Shown in pieces: positions 54,107 to 63,412 of a stretch of 64,000 nt of DNA. Both the position numbers and the translations under genes were made by a program. This DNA comes from Roseburia hominis (GTDB taxonomy: Bacteria > Bacillota > Clostridia > Lachnospirales > Lachnospiraceae): positions 1,736,001 to 1,800,000 of the forward strand of contig CP159990.1 in NCBI GenBank assembly GCA_040702975.1. The letters are read 5' to 3'. Numbering within the stretch: the stretch's first letter is position 1; the number at the start of each line of letters is the position of its first letter. Under the pieces are notes generated by a model that had not been told where the DNA came from, made no database searches, and saw nothing but the letters and a program-made list of their open reading frames with translations.

Positions 54107-56008
54107 ATGGAAAATCAGACATTTATTATCGAGGACGAATTGAAAAAGTTGCCGGGAAAACCCGGCGTTTATCTCATGCATGATGAGAAGGATGAGATCA
54201 TTTATGTGGGGAAGGCCATCAGCCTGAAGAACAGGGTGCGGCAGTATTTTCAGAGCAGTAGGAATAAAGGGGTCAAGATTGAACAGATGGTAACGCATAT
54301 CCGGCGTTTTGAGTATATTGTGACGGATTCCGAGCTGGAGGCGCTGGTTCTGGAATGCAATCTGATCAAGGAGCACCGGCCAAAATACAATACCATGCTG
54401 ATGGACGACAAGAGTTACCCATTTATTAAGGTCACGGTGGGGGAAGCGTATCCGCGGATTCTGCTCGCGCGTCAGATGAAGAAGGACAAGTCCAAATATT
54501 TCGGCCCCTACACCAGCGTGACCGCGGTGAAGGACACGATCGAGATGATCCGGAAGCTATATCATATCCGAAGCTGTCAGCGGACGCTGCCGCGGGATAC
54601 AGGGAAGGAGCGGCCTTGCCTGTATTATCACATCAAGCAGTGCGATGCGCCCTGCCAGGGTTATGTTTCGCAGGAGGCGTACCGGGCGAAGGTGGAGGAG
54701 GTTTTACGGTTCCTGAACGGGAATTATGATATTTTATTAAAGGATCTGGAGAAAAAGATGCAGGAGGCGTCTGAGAATCTGGAATTTGAGAAGGCCATCG
54801 AGTACCGTGAGCTGATCAGCAGCGTGAGGCAGATTGCGCAGAAGCAGAAGATCACGCATACCGGAGGAGAGGACCGGGATATTCTTGCCATCGCAAAGGA
54901 GAGGGAGGACGCGGTGGTACAGGTGTTCTTTATCCGGGGAGGGCGCCTGATCGGGCGGGATCATTTTTATCTGAGGGTGGCCGAAGGCGATGAGGAGAGT
55001 GAGATACTGACCAGCTTTATCAAGCAGTTCTACGCCGGAACGCCCTACATTCCGGCAGAACTCATGCTGCCGGTGGAATTGGAAGAGCAGGAGATTCTTT
55101 CCCAGTGGCTGGGAAGTAAGAGAGGGCATAAGGTCCATCTGCGGATTCCCAAAAAAGGGGAGAAGGAGAAGCTGGTGGAGCTGGCGGCGAAGAACGCCCG
55201 CATGGTACTGGAAAAGGACAAGGAACGCCTGAAGCGGGAAGAAGGCAGGACCATCGGTGCGGTAAAAGAGATTGAGTCCCTTTTGGGGCTTTGCGGCATC
55301 GTCCGCATGGAGGCCTACGATATCTCCAATACCAGCGGTTTTGCGTCGGTGGGGTCCATGATTGTATATGAGCGGGGCAAACCGAAGAAAAATGATTACC
55401 GGAAGTTTCGGATCAAGAGTGTGCAGGGGCCGGACGACTACGCGAGTATGCGGGAAGTTCTGACCCGCCGTTTCCGTCATGGCATGGAAGAACAAAAGGC
55501 GGGAAAGGAACTGGGAGGTTTTCAGGTGTTTCCGGACCTGATCATGATGGACGGCGGAAAAGGCCAGGTCAATATCGCGCAGGAGGTTTTAGACGAACTG
55601 GGGCTTGCGATTCCGGTATGCGGTATGGTGAAAGACGACCATCACCGGACAAGAGGGCTCTATTTTAGAAATGAGGAGCTTCCGATCGACCGGAATTCAG
55701 AGGGATTCCGTTTGATCACGCGTATTCAGGACGAGGCGCACCGGTTTGCCATCGAATTTCACAGGAAGCTGAGGAGTCAGGGGCAGGTGCATTCTATTTT
55801 GGATGATATCCCGGGAATCGGGCCCGCGCGCAGAAAGGCGCTCATGCGGAATTTTGCCGGCATTGACGAGATAAGAGCTGCGACGGTGGAAGAATTAAAA
55901 AAAATACCTTCAATGGATGAAAAATCGGCAAGAAACGTGTATAATTTCTTTAGAGGAGACAGCCCGCAGGACGAGGCGAACATTTCTCCTAAAGAAGATA
56001 CTATATAG
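54107..56008 (+). CDS. uvrC: Excinuclease ABC subunit C
   Basis: 633 residues; makes both incisions in nucleotide excision repair. The N-terminal GIY-YIG nuclease is seen at [30 protein letters not shown] UvrB-binding motif lies near 205-240 ([10 protein letters not shown]), the RNase H-like nuclease in the middle ([33 protein letters not shown]) and helix-hairpin-helix motifs at the end ([15 protein letters not shown]). The start fits family N-termini ([14 protein letters not shown]), although no ribosome binding site is seen; the message may be leaderless. hprK follows after 18 bp. Confidence 0.95.
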   Translation: MENQTFIIEDELKKLPGKPGVYLMHDEKDEIIYVGKAISLKNRVRQYFQSSRNKGVKIEQMVTHIRRFEYIVTDSELEALVLECNLIKEHRPKYNTMLMDDKSYPFIKVTVGEAYPRILLARQMKKDKSKYFGPYTSVTAVKDTIEMIRKLYHIRSCQRTLPRDTGKERPCLYYHIKQCDAPCQGYVSQEAYRAKVEEVLRFLNGNYDILLKDLEKKMQEASENLEFEKAIEYRELISSVRQIAQKQKITHTGGEDRDILAIAKEREDAVVQVFFIRGGRLIGRDHFYLRVAEGDEESEILTSFIKQFYAGTPYIPAELMLPVELEEQEILSQWLGSKRGHKVHLRIPKKGEKEKLVELAAKNARMVLEKDKERLKREEGRTIGAVKEIESLLGLCGIVRMEAYDISNTSGFASVGSMIVYERGKPKKNDYRKFRIKSVQGPDDYASMREVLTRRFRHGMEEQKAGKELGGFQVFPDLIMMDGGKGQVNIAQEVLDELGLAIPVCGMVKDDHHRTRGLYFRNEELPIDRNSEGFRLITRIQDEAHRFAIEFHRKLRSQGQVHSILDDIPGIGPARRKALMRNFAGIDEIRAATVEELKKIPSMDEKSARNVYNFFRGDSPQDEANISPKEDTI

Positions 56009-56026
56009 AAAAAGGAGAACGAGACC

Positions 56027-56947
56027 ATGGGTGTAGCACTAAAAAAAGTAATAGACAAGATGAAGCTTAAGAATCTGACTCCGGATGTGGATCTGACCAA
56101 ACGGGAGATCAAGGTCCCGGACATTAATCGTCCGGCGCTTCAGCTTACCGGATTTTTTGATCATTTTGCGTCGGAACGGGTGCAGATTATCGGTTATGTA
56201 GAATATACGTATTTGGAGACTGTGCAGGAAGAGTATAAGAGGAAAATATTTGACACGCTGCTGTCCTATGATATCCCCTGTTTTATATTTTGCAGGAACC
56301 TGATGCCGACGGAGTGGTTCTTAAAAAAGGCGGAGGAGAGAGGAATACCGGTGTTCAGTACGGAGCAGCCGACCTCCTCGTTTTCCGCGGAGATCATACG
56401 CTGGCTGAAGGTGGAGCTGGCGCCGTGTATTTCGATTCATGGGGTGCTGGTGGATTGTTACGGCGTTGGAGTGCTGATCATGGGAGAGAGCGGCATCGGA
56501 AAAAGTGAGGCAGCTCTGGAACTGATCAAAAGAGGCCATCGTCTGGTCACCGATGATGTGGTGGAGATTCATAAGGTCAGCGACGATACTCTGGTGGGAA
56601 TGGCACCAGATATCACCCGGCATTTCATCGAGCTGAGGGGAATCGGGATCGTTGATGTGAAGACCCTGTTCGGGGTGCAGAGCGTAAAGGATACGCAGAA
56701 TATTGATATGGTCATCACTTTGGAGGAGTGGAACAAAGACAAGGAATACGACCGCATGGGGCTTACCGAGGAATACACGGAATTTTTGGGAAATAAGCTG
56801 GTCTGCCACAGCATTCCGATTCGGCCGGGCAGGAATCTTGCGATTATCGTTGAGGCAGCTGCCGTTAACCACAGGCAGAAGAGAATGGGATATAACGCGG
56901 CTCAGGAGCTCTATCGTCGCGTGCAGGAGAATTTAAGGAAGAGATAG
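56027..56947 (+). CDS. hprK: HPr kinase/phosphorylase
   Basis: 306 residues; phosphorylates and dephosphorylates Ser46 of HPr and so controls carbon catabolite repression. P-loop GESGIGKSE at 153-161 and the family signature IELRGIGIVDVKTLFG. The N-terminal domain, with HprK-type TGFFDHFASERVQIIG, is complete. A strong AAAGGAG site precedes the ATG. It sits directly before a glucokinase gene, matching a role in sugar metabolism. Confidence 0.96.
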   Translation: MGVALKKVIDKMKLKNLTPDVDLTKREIKVPDINRPALQLTGFFDHFASERVQIIGYVEYTYLETVQEEYKRKIFDTLLSYDIPCFIFCRNLMPTEWFLKKAEERGIPVFSTEQPTSSFSAEIIRWLKVELAPCISIHGVLVDCYGVGVLIMGESGIGKSEAALELIKRGHRLVTDDVVEIHKVSDDTLVGMAPDITRHFIELRGIGIVDVKTLFGVQSVKDTQNIDMVITLEEWNKDKEYDRMGLTEEYTEFLGNKLVCHSIPIRPGRNLAIIVEAAAVNHRQKRMGYNAAQELYRRVQENLRKR

Positions 56948-56958
56948 GAGGAGACGAG

Positions 56959-57900
56959 ATGGAGTATTGTTTTGGCGTAGATGTTGGAGGAACAACTGTA
57001 AAACTGGGGTTATTTCAGGCAGATGGCACGTTACTCGATAAATGGGAGGTTAAGACCCGGACGGAGAATGACGGAGAGGCGATTCTGCCGGATATCGCGG
57101 AGACAATCCAAAACAAGATGAGGGAGAAGAGTCTGGAAAGAGAGCAGATTCTCGGAATAGGTATGGGAATTCCGGCGCCGGTGACAGACGAGGGAATCGT
57201 CAGGAATACTGCGAATCTTGGCTGGGGGTATAAAGAAGTCAAGCGGGAACTGGAAGAATTGACCGGGATGCGTGTAGCTCCGGGAAACGATGCCAATGTA
57301 GCGGCATTGGGAGAGATGTGGATGGGTGGCGGCAGGGGCTGTCGTGATATGATCATGGTCACACTGGGAACCGGAGTCGGAGGAGGAGTGATCGTAGATG
57401 GAAAATGTGTGGTGGGAAGCCACGGCGCCGGAGGAGAGATCGGCCATATTCGTGTAAATTACGAGGAGACAGAATGCTGTGGCTGCGGCAATAAAGGGTG
57501 TCTGGAGCAGTATGCGTCCGCAACAGGAATCGCACGTCTTGCAAGGCGCAGACTTGTAAAGGATGACCAACCGAGTATCCTCCGTGAAGAGAGTCTGGAA
57601 GCAATCACTGCAAAATCTGTATTTGATGCAGTGAAAGAAGGAGATCAGGTGGCAATCCAGATCGCGGAAGAGTTTGGCAATTATCTGGGCAATGCGTTAG
57701 TGAACCTTGCGGCCATATGCGATCCAGACGTGGTCGTGATCGGCGGCGGCGTTTCAAAGGCTGGGGAGGTCCTGCTTGGATATATCGAAAAACCGTTCAG
57801 AGAGAAAGCCTTTTTTGCAAACAAGGATATGAGGTTCGTGCTTGCAGAACTGGCAAATGATGCAGGAATCTATGGGGCAGTGAAGCTGTTGCTGGCGTAG
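56959..57900 (+). CDS. glcK: ROK-family glucokinase
   Basis: 313 residues. GVDVGGTTVKLGLF is the ATP-binding start of ROK kinases; GNDANVAALGE carries the catalytic Asp. The segment CGCGNKGCLEQYASATG with HGAGGEIGHIRVN forms the zinc site. It most likely phosphorylates glucose to glucose-6-phosphate. It starts 11 bp after hprK with AGGAGGAG. A strong terminator follows. Confidence 0.9.
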   Translation: MEYCFGVDVGGTTVKLGLFQADGTLLDKWEVKTRTENDGEAILPDIAETIQNKMREKSLEREQILGIGMGIPAPVTDEGIVRNTANLGWGYKEVKRELEELTGMRVAPGNDANVAALGEMWMGGGRGCRDMIMVTLGTGVGGGVIVDGKCVVGSHGAGGEIGHIRVNYEETECCGCGNKGCLEQYASATGIARLARRRLVKDDQPSILREESLEAITAKSVFDAVKEGDQVAIQIAEEFGNYLGNALVNLAAICDPDVVVIGGGVSKAGEVLLGYIEKPFREKAFFANKDMRFVLAELANDAGIYGAVKLLLA

Positions 57901-57980
57901 AAAGAAGTAACCGGATTCGATACGGTATTTTGTAGAACGGAAAAGATACAGGGATTTCGAATTAGCGTTTTAAGAAAATA

Positions 57981-58023
57981 AAAAACCAGGAACGTTTCTT
58001 GTGAGGAAATGTTCCTGGTTTTT
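57981..58023 (+). terminator. Terminator of the uvrC-hprK-glcK operon
   Basis: AAAAACCAGGAAC (57981-57993)/GTTCCTGGTTTTT (58011-58023) with a long T-rich tail. Confidence 0.9.
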
Positions 58024-58140
58024 TATTTTTTTAAGCATGCCGAAGTAAAAATACAGTATCCCTTTTGGGGCATTATAAAAGAGTGTCTGGCATTTCAATC
58101 AAATTACGGAGAAGGTAAAGTGTCTTATGAAAGAAATCAT

Positions 58141-60735
58141 CTACTCTGTACTTTGAGTGCTTGGCGTCGGATCAGGAGTCGGCGCTGGGTCCGGAGTCGG
58201 TTCCGGATCAGGAGTTGGAGTCGGTTCCGGATCAGGAGTCGGAGTCGGTTCCGGGGTCGGTTCAGGAGTCGGAGTCGGCGTTGGCGTCGGAGTCGGTTTT
58301 GGGTCCGTAGTAGTCTTGTTATCGTCGTCTTTCTTATCGTCGTCATCGTCATCCTTGTCAGCAGGTTCCCCGTGACCGGAACAGCTGGTGGTGGGGGCGG
58401 TATCGCCGGCAAACCACTCTGTAATGGAAGGACACGAGCCTGCGATGGCAAGTTTTCCGGACCTTGTACATACCGTTTTCTTGACAAGTGAACCCGGCAT
58501 TGTGAAATTCTTGTATTCCAGTCCTTCGTGAATCCGTTCCATGATACGGGACCACATCTTTAAATGGAAGTTCCATTCACCAGTCATATGCTTGTTATCA
58601 TCATAGCCTGTCCATACGGAGCAGGTATAATAGGGTGTGTAACCGCAGAACCAGAGGTCTACATCGTTGGAAGTGGTACCTGTCTTTCCGGCAACAGGCA
58701 TATTGTCGAGAGCGGCGTCGGTACCGGTACCTTTTTTGACAACATCCTGCATGGCACTGGTCAGAAGTGCGGCAGTGGTATCTTTTAATACAGTCTTGGA
58801 ATTCCCGGTATTGTCGATCAAAACATTGCCGTCATGATCCAGGACCTTCGTATAAAGGATCGGTTTGTTGTAAACACCGCCATTTGCGATGGTCGCATAT
58901 GCGGCAGTCATCTCATAGTTATAAACACCGTCGGTGATACCGCCAAGTGCCAAAGGCTGGCCGATATCGGTGACCTTACCGTAGCCTTCGATATCCCGGC
59001 TCTTCACCAGGGTCGTAAGTCCCAGCTTCTGGCAGTAGTCAAAGCCAAGCTGCGGGGTGATCTCGGTAATCATCTTTACGGCACAGACGTTCATGGAATC
59101 CTGAATAGCGGTACGCATCGTTACATCTCCGCGATAAGAGTTCCCCCACCAGTTGCGGACCTGTTTGCCGTTTGCATATTTGTAAGGCTCATCCCGAATG
59201 ATGGTAGCAAGGCTCTTTCCTGCGCTGTCAAGGGCAGGTGCATAAACGGCAAGGATCTTAAAGCAGGAACCGGGCTGCCGCTTAGAGCCGGTATAGGCAC
59301 GGTTCAGGCTGCGACTGGTCACTTTAGGACCGCGCCCACCGACCATGGCCTTGATCTCACCAGTCTTCTGATCCATGATGGTGACAGAAGCCTGTGGCTG
59401 TGGGGAAAGGTTCAGAACCTCGTAGTAGGTATCCCCTTCTTTGGCAATACTCTGCTTAAAGGCCTCGATCCGGTTCTGTGCCGCTTCCTTCGAAGAGAAC
59501 AAAAGTCCCTGATCATCATTGTATTTCTCACGTCCGAAGATTTTTACATGTCCGGAGCTATAATTCTCCTGCGTGCCGTCGGCGCGCGTTACGGTCAGTG
59601 CGTAATCAATGCCCCACTCCACTTTGGAAGGGTAGTTGTTATCATTATTCAACTCTTCATCACAGATGGCCTGCATCCGCAGATCCTGTGTGGAGTAAAT
59701 GCTGAGACCACCACTGTAAATGTAGTTGTATGCCTGTGTCTCAGAAAAACCAAGACCATCCTCGGAAGTCATGTCATCCATAAGCTGTTCTGCCAGAGCA
59801 TCGTTAAAATAACTGTAAACAGTGACATCATCCTGAAGCTCAGTATTCACATTTGCAATACGGGTGAAGACATCATCTGCCATGGCCTCATCATAGGCGT
59901 CCTGTTCGATAAATCCCTGTTCCAGCATATCGTCCAGAACCTTCTTCCGTCTCTTGGCACTGTCCTCAGGATTGGTGATCGGATTATAACGCCCCGGATT
60001 TTTCGTGATTCCGGCAATGGTTGCACATTCGGATAAGGTCAGCTCTGAGACATCTTTATTAAAATAACGCTTGGATGCTGCCTGCACGCCAAGGGTATTC
60101 TGGCCTAAGTTGATCGTATTCATATAACTTTCCAGAATATCGTCCTTGCTGAGCTGTTTTTCAATCTGGAGCGCCAGATATTGTTCCTGAAATTTACGTT
60201 CCAGCTTATCCATAAAGGTCTCTTCGTTCACGAAATCCGGAAACACATTGTTCTTTATGAGCTGCTGGGTGATGGTACTGGCACCCTCAGTGAACTCTCC
60301 GCCCTTTATGACATTGACAAGTCCCACAGTGAAAGCCCGGAGGATACCCTGGGGATCGATACCATTGTGGGTATAGAAACGGGAGTCCTCGATTGCCACG
60401 AATGCGTGCTGGAGATCTACCGGAATCTCATCGATCGTCTTATAGACACGGTTGGAGCCGGCTGCCTTGAAATGTTCGGTCTCGGTCACATTGTCATTCG
60501 CGTATACCGTAGAAGTGTAGCCCTGAGGCTTGATGCTCTCCGGGGTGATCTCCGGCGCATTATCGATGATCCTTTTTACGAAAATGCCACCGCCTGCTAC
60601 ACCCAGAAGACACAGTGCTACGATACAAAGCAAGAATCCCTTGAACAGACGAACTCCAATTTTTTTCTTTCGCATATTCGATTTTGAAGTGATTTCTTTC
60701 TGCTTTTTAGAAGCCTTTCTTTTTCCATAATTCAT
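58141..60735 (-). CDS. Class A penicillin-binding protein (bifunctional transglycosylase/transpeptidase)
   Basis: 864 residues. Basic cytoplasmic start, one membrane helix (LFKGFLLCIVALCLLGVAG), and a GT51 glycosyltransferase with AIEDSRFYTHNGIDPQGI and GASTITQQLIKN. A linker domain and the transpeptidase follow, with Ser490 in the SxxK box (GSCFK), SxN (SMN) and KTGTT. It polymerises and cross-links peptidoglycan outside the membrane. After the catalytic domain come an Asp/Lys-rich stretch and about 55 residues of Pro-Thr/Glu/Asp repeats, which may extend into the wall. ATG 60735 follows GGAGGCAG. Confidence 0.95.
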   Translation of the reverse strand: MNYGKRKASKKQKEITSKSNMRKKKIGVRLFKGFLLCIVALCLLGVAGGGIFVKRIIDNAPEITPESIKPQGYTSTVYANDNVTETEHFKAAGSNRVYKTIDEIPVDLQHAFVAIEDSRFYTHNGIDPQGILRAFTVGLVNVIKGGEFTEGASTITQQLIKNNVFPDFVNEETFMDKLERKFQEQYLALQIEKQLSKDDILESYMNTINLGQNTLGVQAASKRYFNKDVSELTLSECATIAGITKNPGRYNPITNPEDSAKRRKKVLDDMLEQGFIEQDAYDEAMADDVFTRIANVNTELQDDVTVYSYFNDALAEQLMDDMTSEDGLGFSETQAYNYIYSGGLSIYSTQDLRMQAICDEELNNDNNYPSKVEWGIDYALTVTRADGTQENYSSGHVKIFGREKYNDDQGLLFSSKEAAQNRIEAFKQSIAKEGDTYYEVLNLSPQPQASVTIMDQKTGEIKAMVGGRGPKVTSRSLNRAYTGSKRQPGSCFKILAVYAPALDSAGKSLATIIRDEPYKYANGKQVRNWWGNSYRGDVTMRTAIQDSMNVCAVKMITEITPQLGFDYCQKLGLTTLVKSRDIEGYGKVTDIGQPLALGGITDGVYNYEMTAAYATIANGGVYNKPILYTKVLDHDGNVLIDNTGNSKTVLKDTTAALLTSAMQDVVKKGTGTDAALDNMPVAGKTGTTSNDVDLWFCGYTPYYTCSVWTGYDDNKHMTGEWNFHLKMWSRIMERIHEGLEYKNFTMPGSLVKKTVCTRSGKLAIAGSCPSITEWFAGDTAPTTSCSGHGEPADKDDDDDDKKDDDNKTTTDPKPTPTPTPTPTPEPTPEPTPTPDPEPTPTPDPEPTPDPAPTPDPTPSTQSTE

Positions 60736-60889
60736 GAATTACTGCCTCCTTCATATTGAATTATTATAACAAACTTGTCCGGGAGAATAAAGCATAATTT
60801 GCAATCTTCACGAATCCGTGAGAGAAAATTAAGAAAAACTTCAGTTATTTTGTCGACGGTAAGAAGCCTGTAATAATTTTGTAATTTTC

Positions 60890-60918
60890 TTGCAACAGGA
60901 CGGCGGGCTTTGTATACT
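60890..60918 (+). promoter_or_regulatory. Promoter of the yigZ-like gene
   Basis: TTGCAA (60890-60895), a 17-bp spacer and TATACT (60913-60918). A second TATAAT lies at 60922-60927. The 254-bp divergent region holds nothing else that I recognise. Confidence 0.55.
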
Positions 60919-60989
60919 AAATATAATGGCAAAGAGTCAAAAAAGAAGGAAAAGCTTTTGACAGGATAGAGGGAAAGGCGGAGTTTTAA

Positions 60990-61643
60990 ATGAAGAATTA
61001 TAAGACTATTTATAGAGAAGGACAAGATGAGGTAGTGGAGAAGAAATCGCGTTTTATCGCAGTGGTTCGCCCGGTCCACAGTGAAGAGGAAGCGGCGGCA
61101 TTTTTGGAGGAAATGCGCAAGACCTACTGGAATGCCAGACATCATTGTTATGCATATGTGTTTGGGGATCACTCGCAAATGCAGCGGTGCAGCGATGATG
61201 GCGAACCCCAGGGAACCGCGGGCAAACCGATGCTGGACGTATTGAATGCAGAGGGGCTTCATGATACGATGGTGGTGGTGACCAGGTATTTTGGAGGCAC
61301 CCTTCTTGGAACCGGCGGACTGGTGCGGGCCTATCAGAAGGCGGCGAAAGCGGGAATTGCAGCCAGCACCGTGATCGAGAAATGCCGGGGGAAGAAGCTG
61401 ACGATCCGCACCGATTATACGGGGCTTGGAAAGATCCAGTATATTTTGGGACAGAGGGGAATCCATGTATTGGACACCATATATACCGATGCCGTGGAGA
61501 TTCAGATCATGGCAAGTGTAGAGGAAGAACAGGAATTGACAGTGGAGATCACGGAGGGAACGAACGGACAGGCACACATAGAAGCGGGTGAACTGTGTTA
61601 TTTTGCCGTGGCAGAGGGGGAAGTATTATTGTTTGACGAATAG
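60990..61643 (+). CDS. YigZ/IMPACT family protein (UPF0029)
   Basis: 217 residues. KKSRFIAVVRPVHSEEEA, NARHHCYAYVFGD and SDDGEPQGTAGKPML are the signature stretches of the UPF0029 N-terminal domain; a DUF1949-type C-terminal domain follows. Members resemble the GCN2 regulator IMPACT; the biochemical role in bacteria is not settled. GGCGGAG precedes the ATG. Confidence 0.9.
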   Translation: MKNYKTIYREGQDEVVEKKSRFIAVVRPVHSEEEAAAFLEEMRKTYWNARHHCYAYVFGDHSQMQRCSDDGEPQGTAGKPMLDVLNAEGLHDTMVVVTRYFGGTLLGTGGLVRAYQKAAKAGIAASTVIEKCRGKKLTIRTDYTGLGKIQYILGQRGIHVLDTIYTDAVEIQIMASVEEEQELTVEITEGTNGQAHIEAGELCYFAVAEGEVLLFDE

Positions 61644-61662
61644 CGTATTCGGAGATGAAACC

Positions 61663-61707
61663 GAGATGAACGTCCACTGGACGTTCACTTAGGTATGCTT
61701 GGCAACA
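61663..61707 (-). repeat. 45-bp palindromic dispersed repeat, inverted copy
   Basis: The reverse complement of the unit repeated at 62592-62726, with one change in the palindrome centre. It lies between the yigZ stop and the hpf terminator. Confidence 0.85.
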
Positions 61708-61714
61708 AAAAGAG

Positions 61715-61762
61715 CCGCCGTAACAGGTAGTTATATGCCAGAAACTACTTGTTACGGCGGCC
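61715..61762 (-). terminator. hpf terminator
   Basis: GCCGCCGTAACA (61715-61726)/TGTTACGGCGGC (61751-61762) with an inner stem AGTT/AACT. Read on the minus strand it is followed by TCTTTTTG. Confidence 0.85.
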
Positions 61763-61773
61763 GTTATTCGGCT

Positions 61774-62310
61774 TTACTGGAATTCCGGCTCGATCAGGCC
61801 ATAGGTTCCATTTTTCCGTTTATATACCACATTGACTTCCTCGGTCTCTGCGTTACTGAATACATAGAAGTTATGTCCCAGAAGTTCCATCTGAATGCAG
61901 GCATCCTCTGGGAACATCGGCTTGATCCCGAAACGTTTGGTGCGGACGATCTGAATCTCATCGGCATCCAGAGAAGCATCTTCCTCGTCGATGAATTCCT
62001 GACGGAGATCATGTCCGCCCTGATGTTTGGCAATGAGTTTTGTTTTATACTTTCTAAGCTGACGCTCGATCACTTCTTCTACAAGGTCGATGGATACGTA
62101 CATATCGGTGCTTTCCTGCTCAGAGCGGATAATATTGCCCTTGACAGGAATGGTGACCTCGATTTTCTGGCGTCCCTTTTCTACGCTAAGCGTTACGATA
62201 ATCTCTGTTTCAGGAGTAAAATACCTTTCCAGCTTTCCAAGTTTCTGCTCCACGGTCTGTTTCAGACTGGGGGTTATGTCGATGTTCTTTCCGCTAATGA
62301 TAAAATTCAT
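61774..62310 (-). CDS. hpf: Ribosome hibernation promoting factor, long form
   Basis: 178 residues from ATG 62310 (AAGGAG, 9 bp); upstream codons in the same frame lie in the leader. The N-terminal S30AE/YfiA domain (NFIISGKNIDITPSLKQTVEQKLGKLERYF) is followed by a linker. The C-terminal dimerization domain (IVRTKRFGIKPMFPEDACIQMELLGHNFYVF) is typical of the long HPF that pairs ribosomes into 100S dimers in Firmicutes. Confidence 0.93.
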   Translation of the reverse strand: MNFIISGKNIDITPSLKQTVEQKLGKLERYFTPETEIIVTLSVEKGRQKIEVTIPVKGNIIRSEQESTDMYVSIDLVEEVIERQLRKYKTKLIAKHQGGHDLRQEFIDEEDASLDADEIQIVRTKRFGIKPMFPEDACIQMELLGHNFYVFSNAETEEVNVVYKRKNGTYGLIEPEFQ

Positions 62311-62591
62311 ACAGCTCAACTCCTTTTTCATGTATTTCTCAGGAACAGCCGTACCTGAGAGAAAAGTCAGGGGAAAAATAGATAGATTTTCCATATCCTG
62401 ATCCTGTTCATATTATACTCTATTTGCATAGGTACATGCAATGAAAAAATGGAAAAAATTATAAAAAATAAATAAAAAGACTGACATATTTTTAAAATGT
62501 CAAAATATGTCAGTCTTTATCCTGTCGTATAAGAAACTAAATGAGTACGCCCGCCTGTCCATTTGGCGAATGCCGGAAGGGGCAGATATGC
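62311..62591. other. hpf leader and promoter region
   Basis: Contains a leader hairpin CTCAGG (62338-62343)/CCTGAG (62354-62359) and, on the minus strand, a TATAAT -10 (62417-62412) with only a weak -35. The rest is AT-rich without a recognisable gene. Confidence 0.5.
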
Positions 62592-62726
62592 GTTGCCAAG
62601 CATACCTAAGTGAACGTCCGGTGGACGTTCATCTCGGTTGCCAAGCATACCTAAGTGAACGTCCAGTGGACGTTCATCTCGGTTGCCAAGCATACCTAAG
62701 TGAACGTCCAGTGGACGTTCATCTCG
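62592..62726 (+). repeat. Three tandem copies of a 45-bp palindromic repeat
   Basis: Units at 62592-62636, 62637-62681 and 62682-62726, each GTTGCCAAGCATACC..., identical except one base in the first. Each carries the palindrome GAACGTCCAGTGGACGTTC. They abut the 3' end of the PsiE-like gene (stop at 62728). Confidence 0.92.
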
Positions 62727-62727
62727 G

Positions 62728-63339
62728 TCAGCGAATGGAGCGTATCACTTCAATCCTTGTAATATCGCCATTGTGCATTTTGGCCACTCGCAGCCCAAAG
62801 GTGTCAAAGTAAGTGCAGGCACCGACCCCGATTTCGGTTTTCTCCTGCTCAAACCTTTGCTTGATGATGTCTTTGAGCGTCTGTTCATCCGCATACGGAA
62901 TATGTATGTGAATGAATTGATTTACATGCTTGACCTTTGTTGTGGCCCGGAAAATGATCTTCTCAGATTCGTCAAATTCGCAGAACAGGAATTTCCTGGT
63001 GGCGAACAGGATGGCGATGGATACCACGCCGATTAGAGAGGCTACCGGGTTGGAATGGTCGATGATGATCTGTCTTGCGATCGCAAATAACAGAACCTCG
63101 AATACCGTGGAAGGACTGTGCTGATAAAGCATGCGGATCAGCTCCACGCCGATGATCAGATTGAAACAGTTCTCAAGAAGATCATCGTAGTTGGGATATA
63201 TCTCCAGGTTCGGAATATTCTGGAGCGACAGCGCCAGCTTAAGAGCCAGCAGAGCCACGCTGATGGCCAGCATCAGAGAGATGAATAGTTCCAGAAAGAC
63301 GGTAATCTTGTGCAGGAACGCAGTTACGTACTTTTTCAT
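62728..63339 (-). CDS. PsiE-like membrane protein
   Basis: 203 residues with four hydrophobic helices in the first 125 and a soluble C-terminal part of about 75 residues. FEVLLFAIARQIIIDHSNPVASLIGVVSIAILFATRKFL resembles the phosphate-starvation-inducible PsiE family. The soluble end (HVNQFIHIHIPYADEQTLKDII) may be a small regulatory domain. Function unknown. The three 45-bp repeats follow immediately after its stop. Confidence 0.65.
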   Translation of the reverse strand: MKKYVTAFLHKITVFLELFISLMLAISVALLALKLALSLQNIPNLEIYPNYDDLLENCFNLIIGVELIRMLYQHSPSTVFEVLLFAIARQIIIDHSNPVASLIGVVSIAILFATRKFLFCEFDESEKIIFRATTKVKHVNQFIHIHIPYADEQTLKDIIKQRFEQEKTEIGVGACTYFDTFGLRVAKMHNGDITRIEVIRSIR

Positions 63340-63412
63340 AAATTTCCCCTTTCATCCGATATAGATTCATTGTATAGGATAAAAGGGGGAGTTGTAAAGA
63401 TTATTTTATGAT

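Noticed and set aside
58834..60036. 400-residue plus-strand frame opposite the PBP gene
   Set aside because: A shadow of the opposite strand; the PBP has all catalytic motifs, whereas this frame has no recognisable domain or start signal.
62592..62726. CRISPR array
   Set aside because: The 45-bp units follow each other without spacers and are themselves palindromic; no cas genes are present.
62507..62812. Plus-strand frame with three 15-residue repeats (CQAYLSERPVDVHLG)
   Set aside because: The peptide repeat is a by-product of a 45-bp DNA repeat being a multiple of three. The frame overlaps the PsiE-like gene and the same DNA occurs in other frames and orientations.
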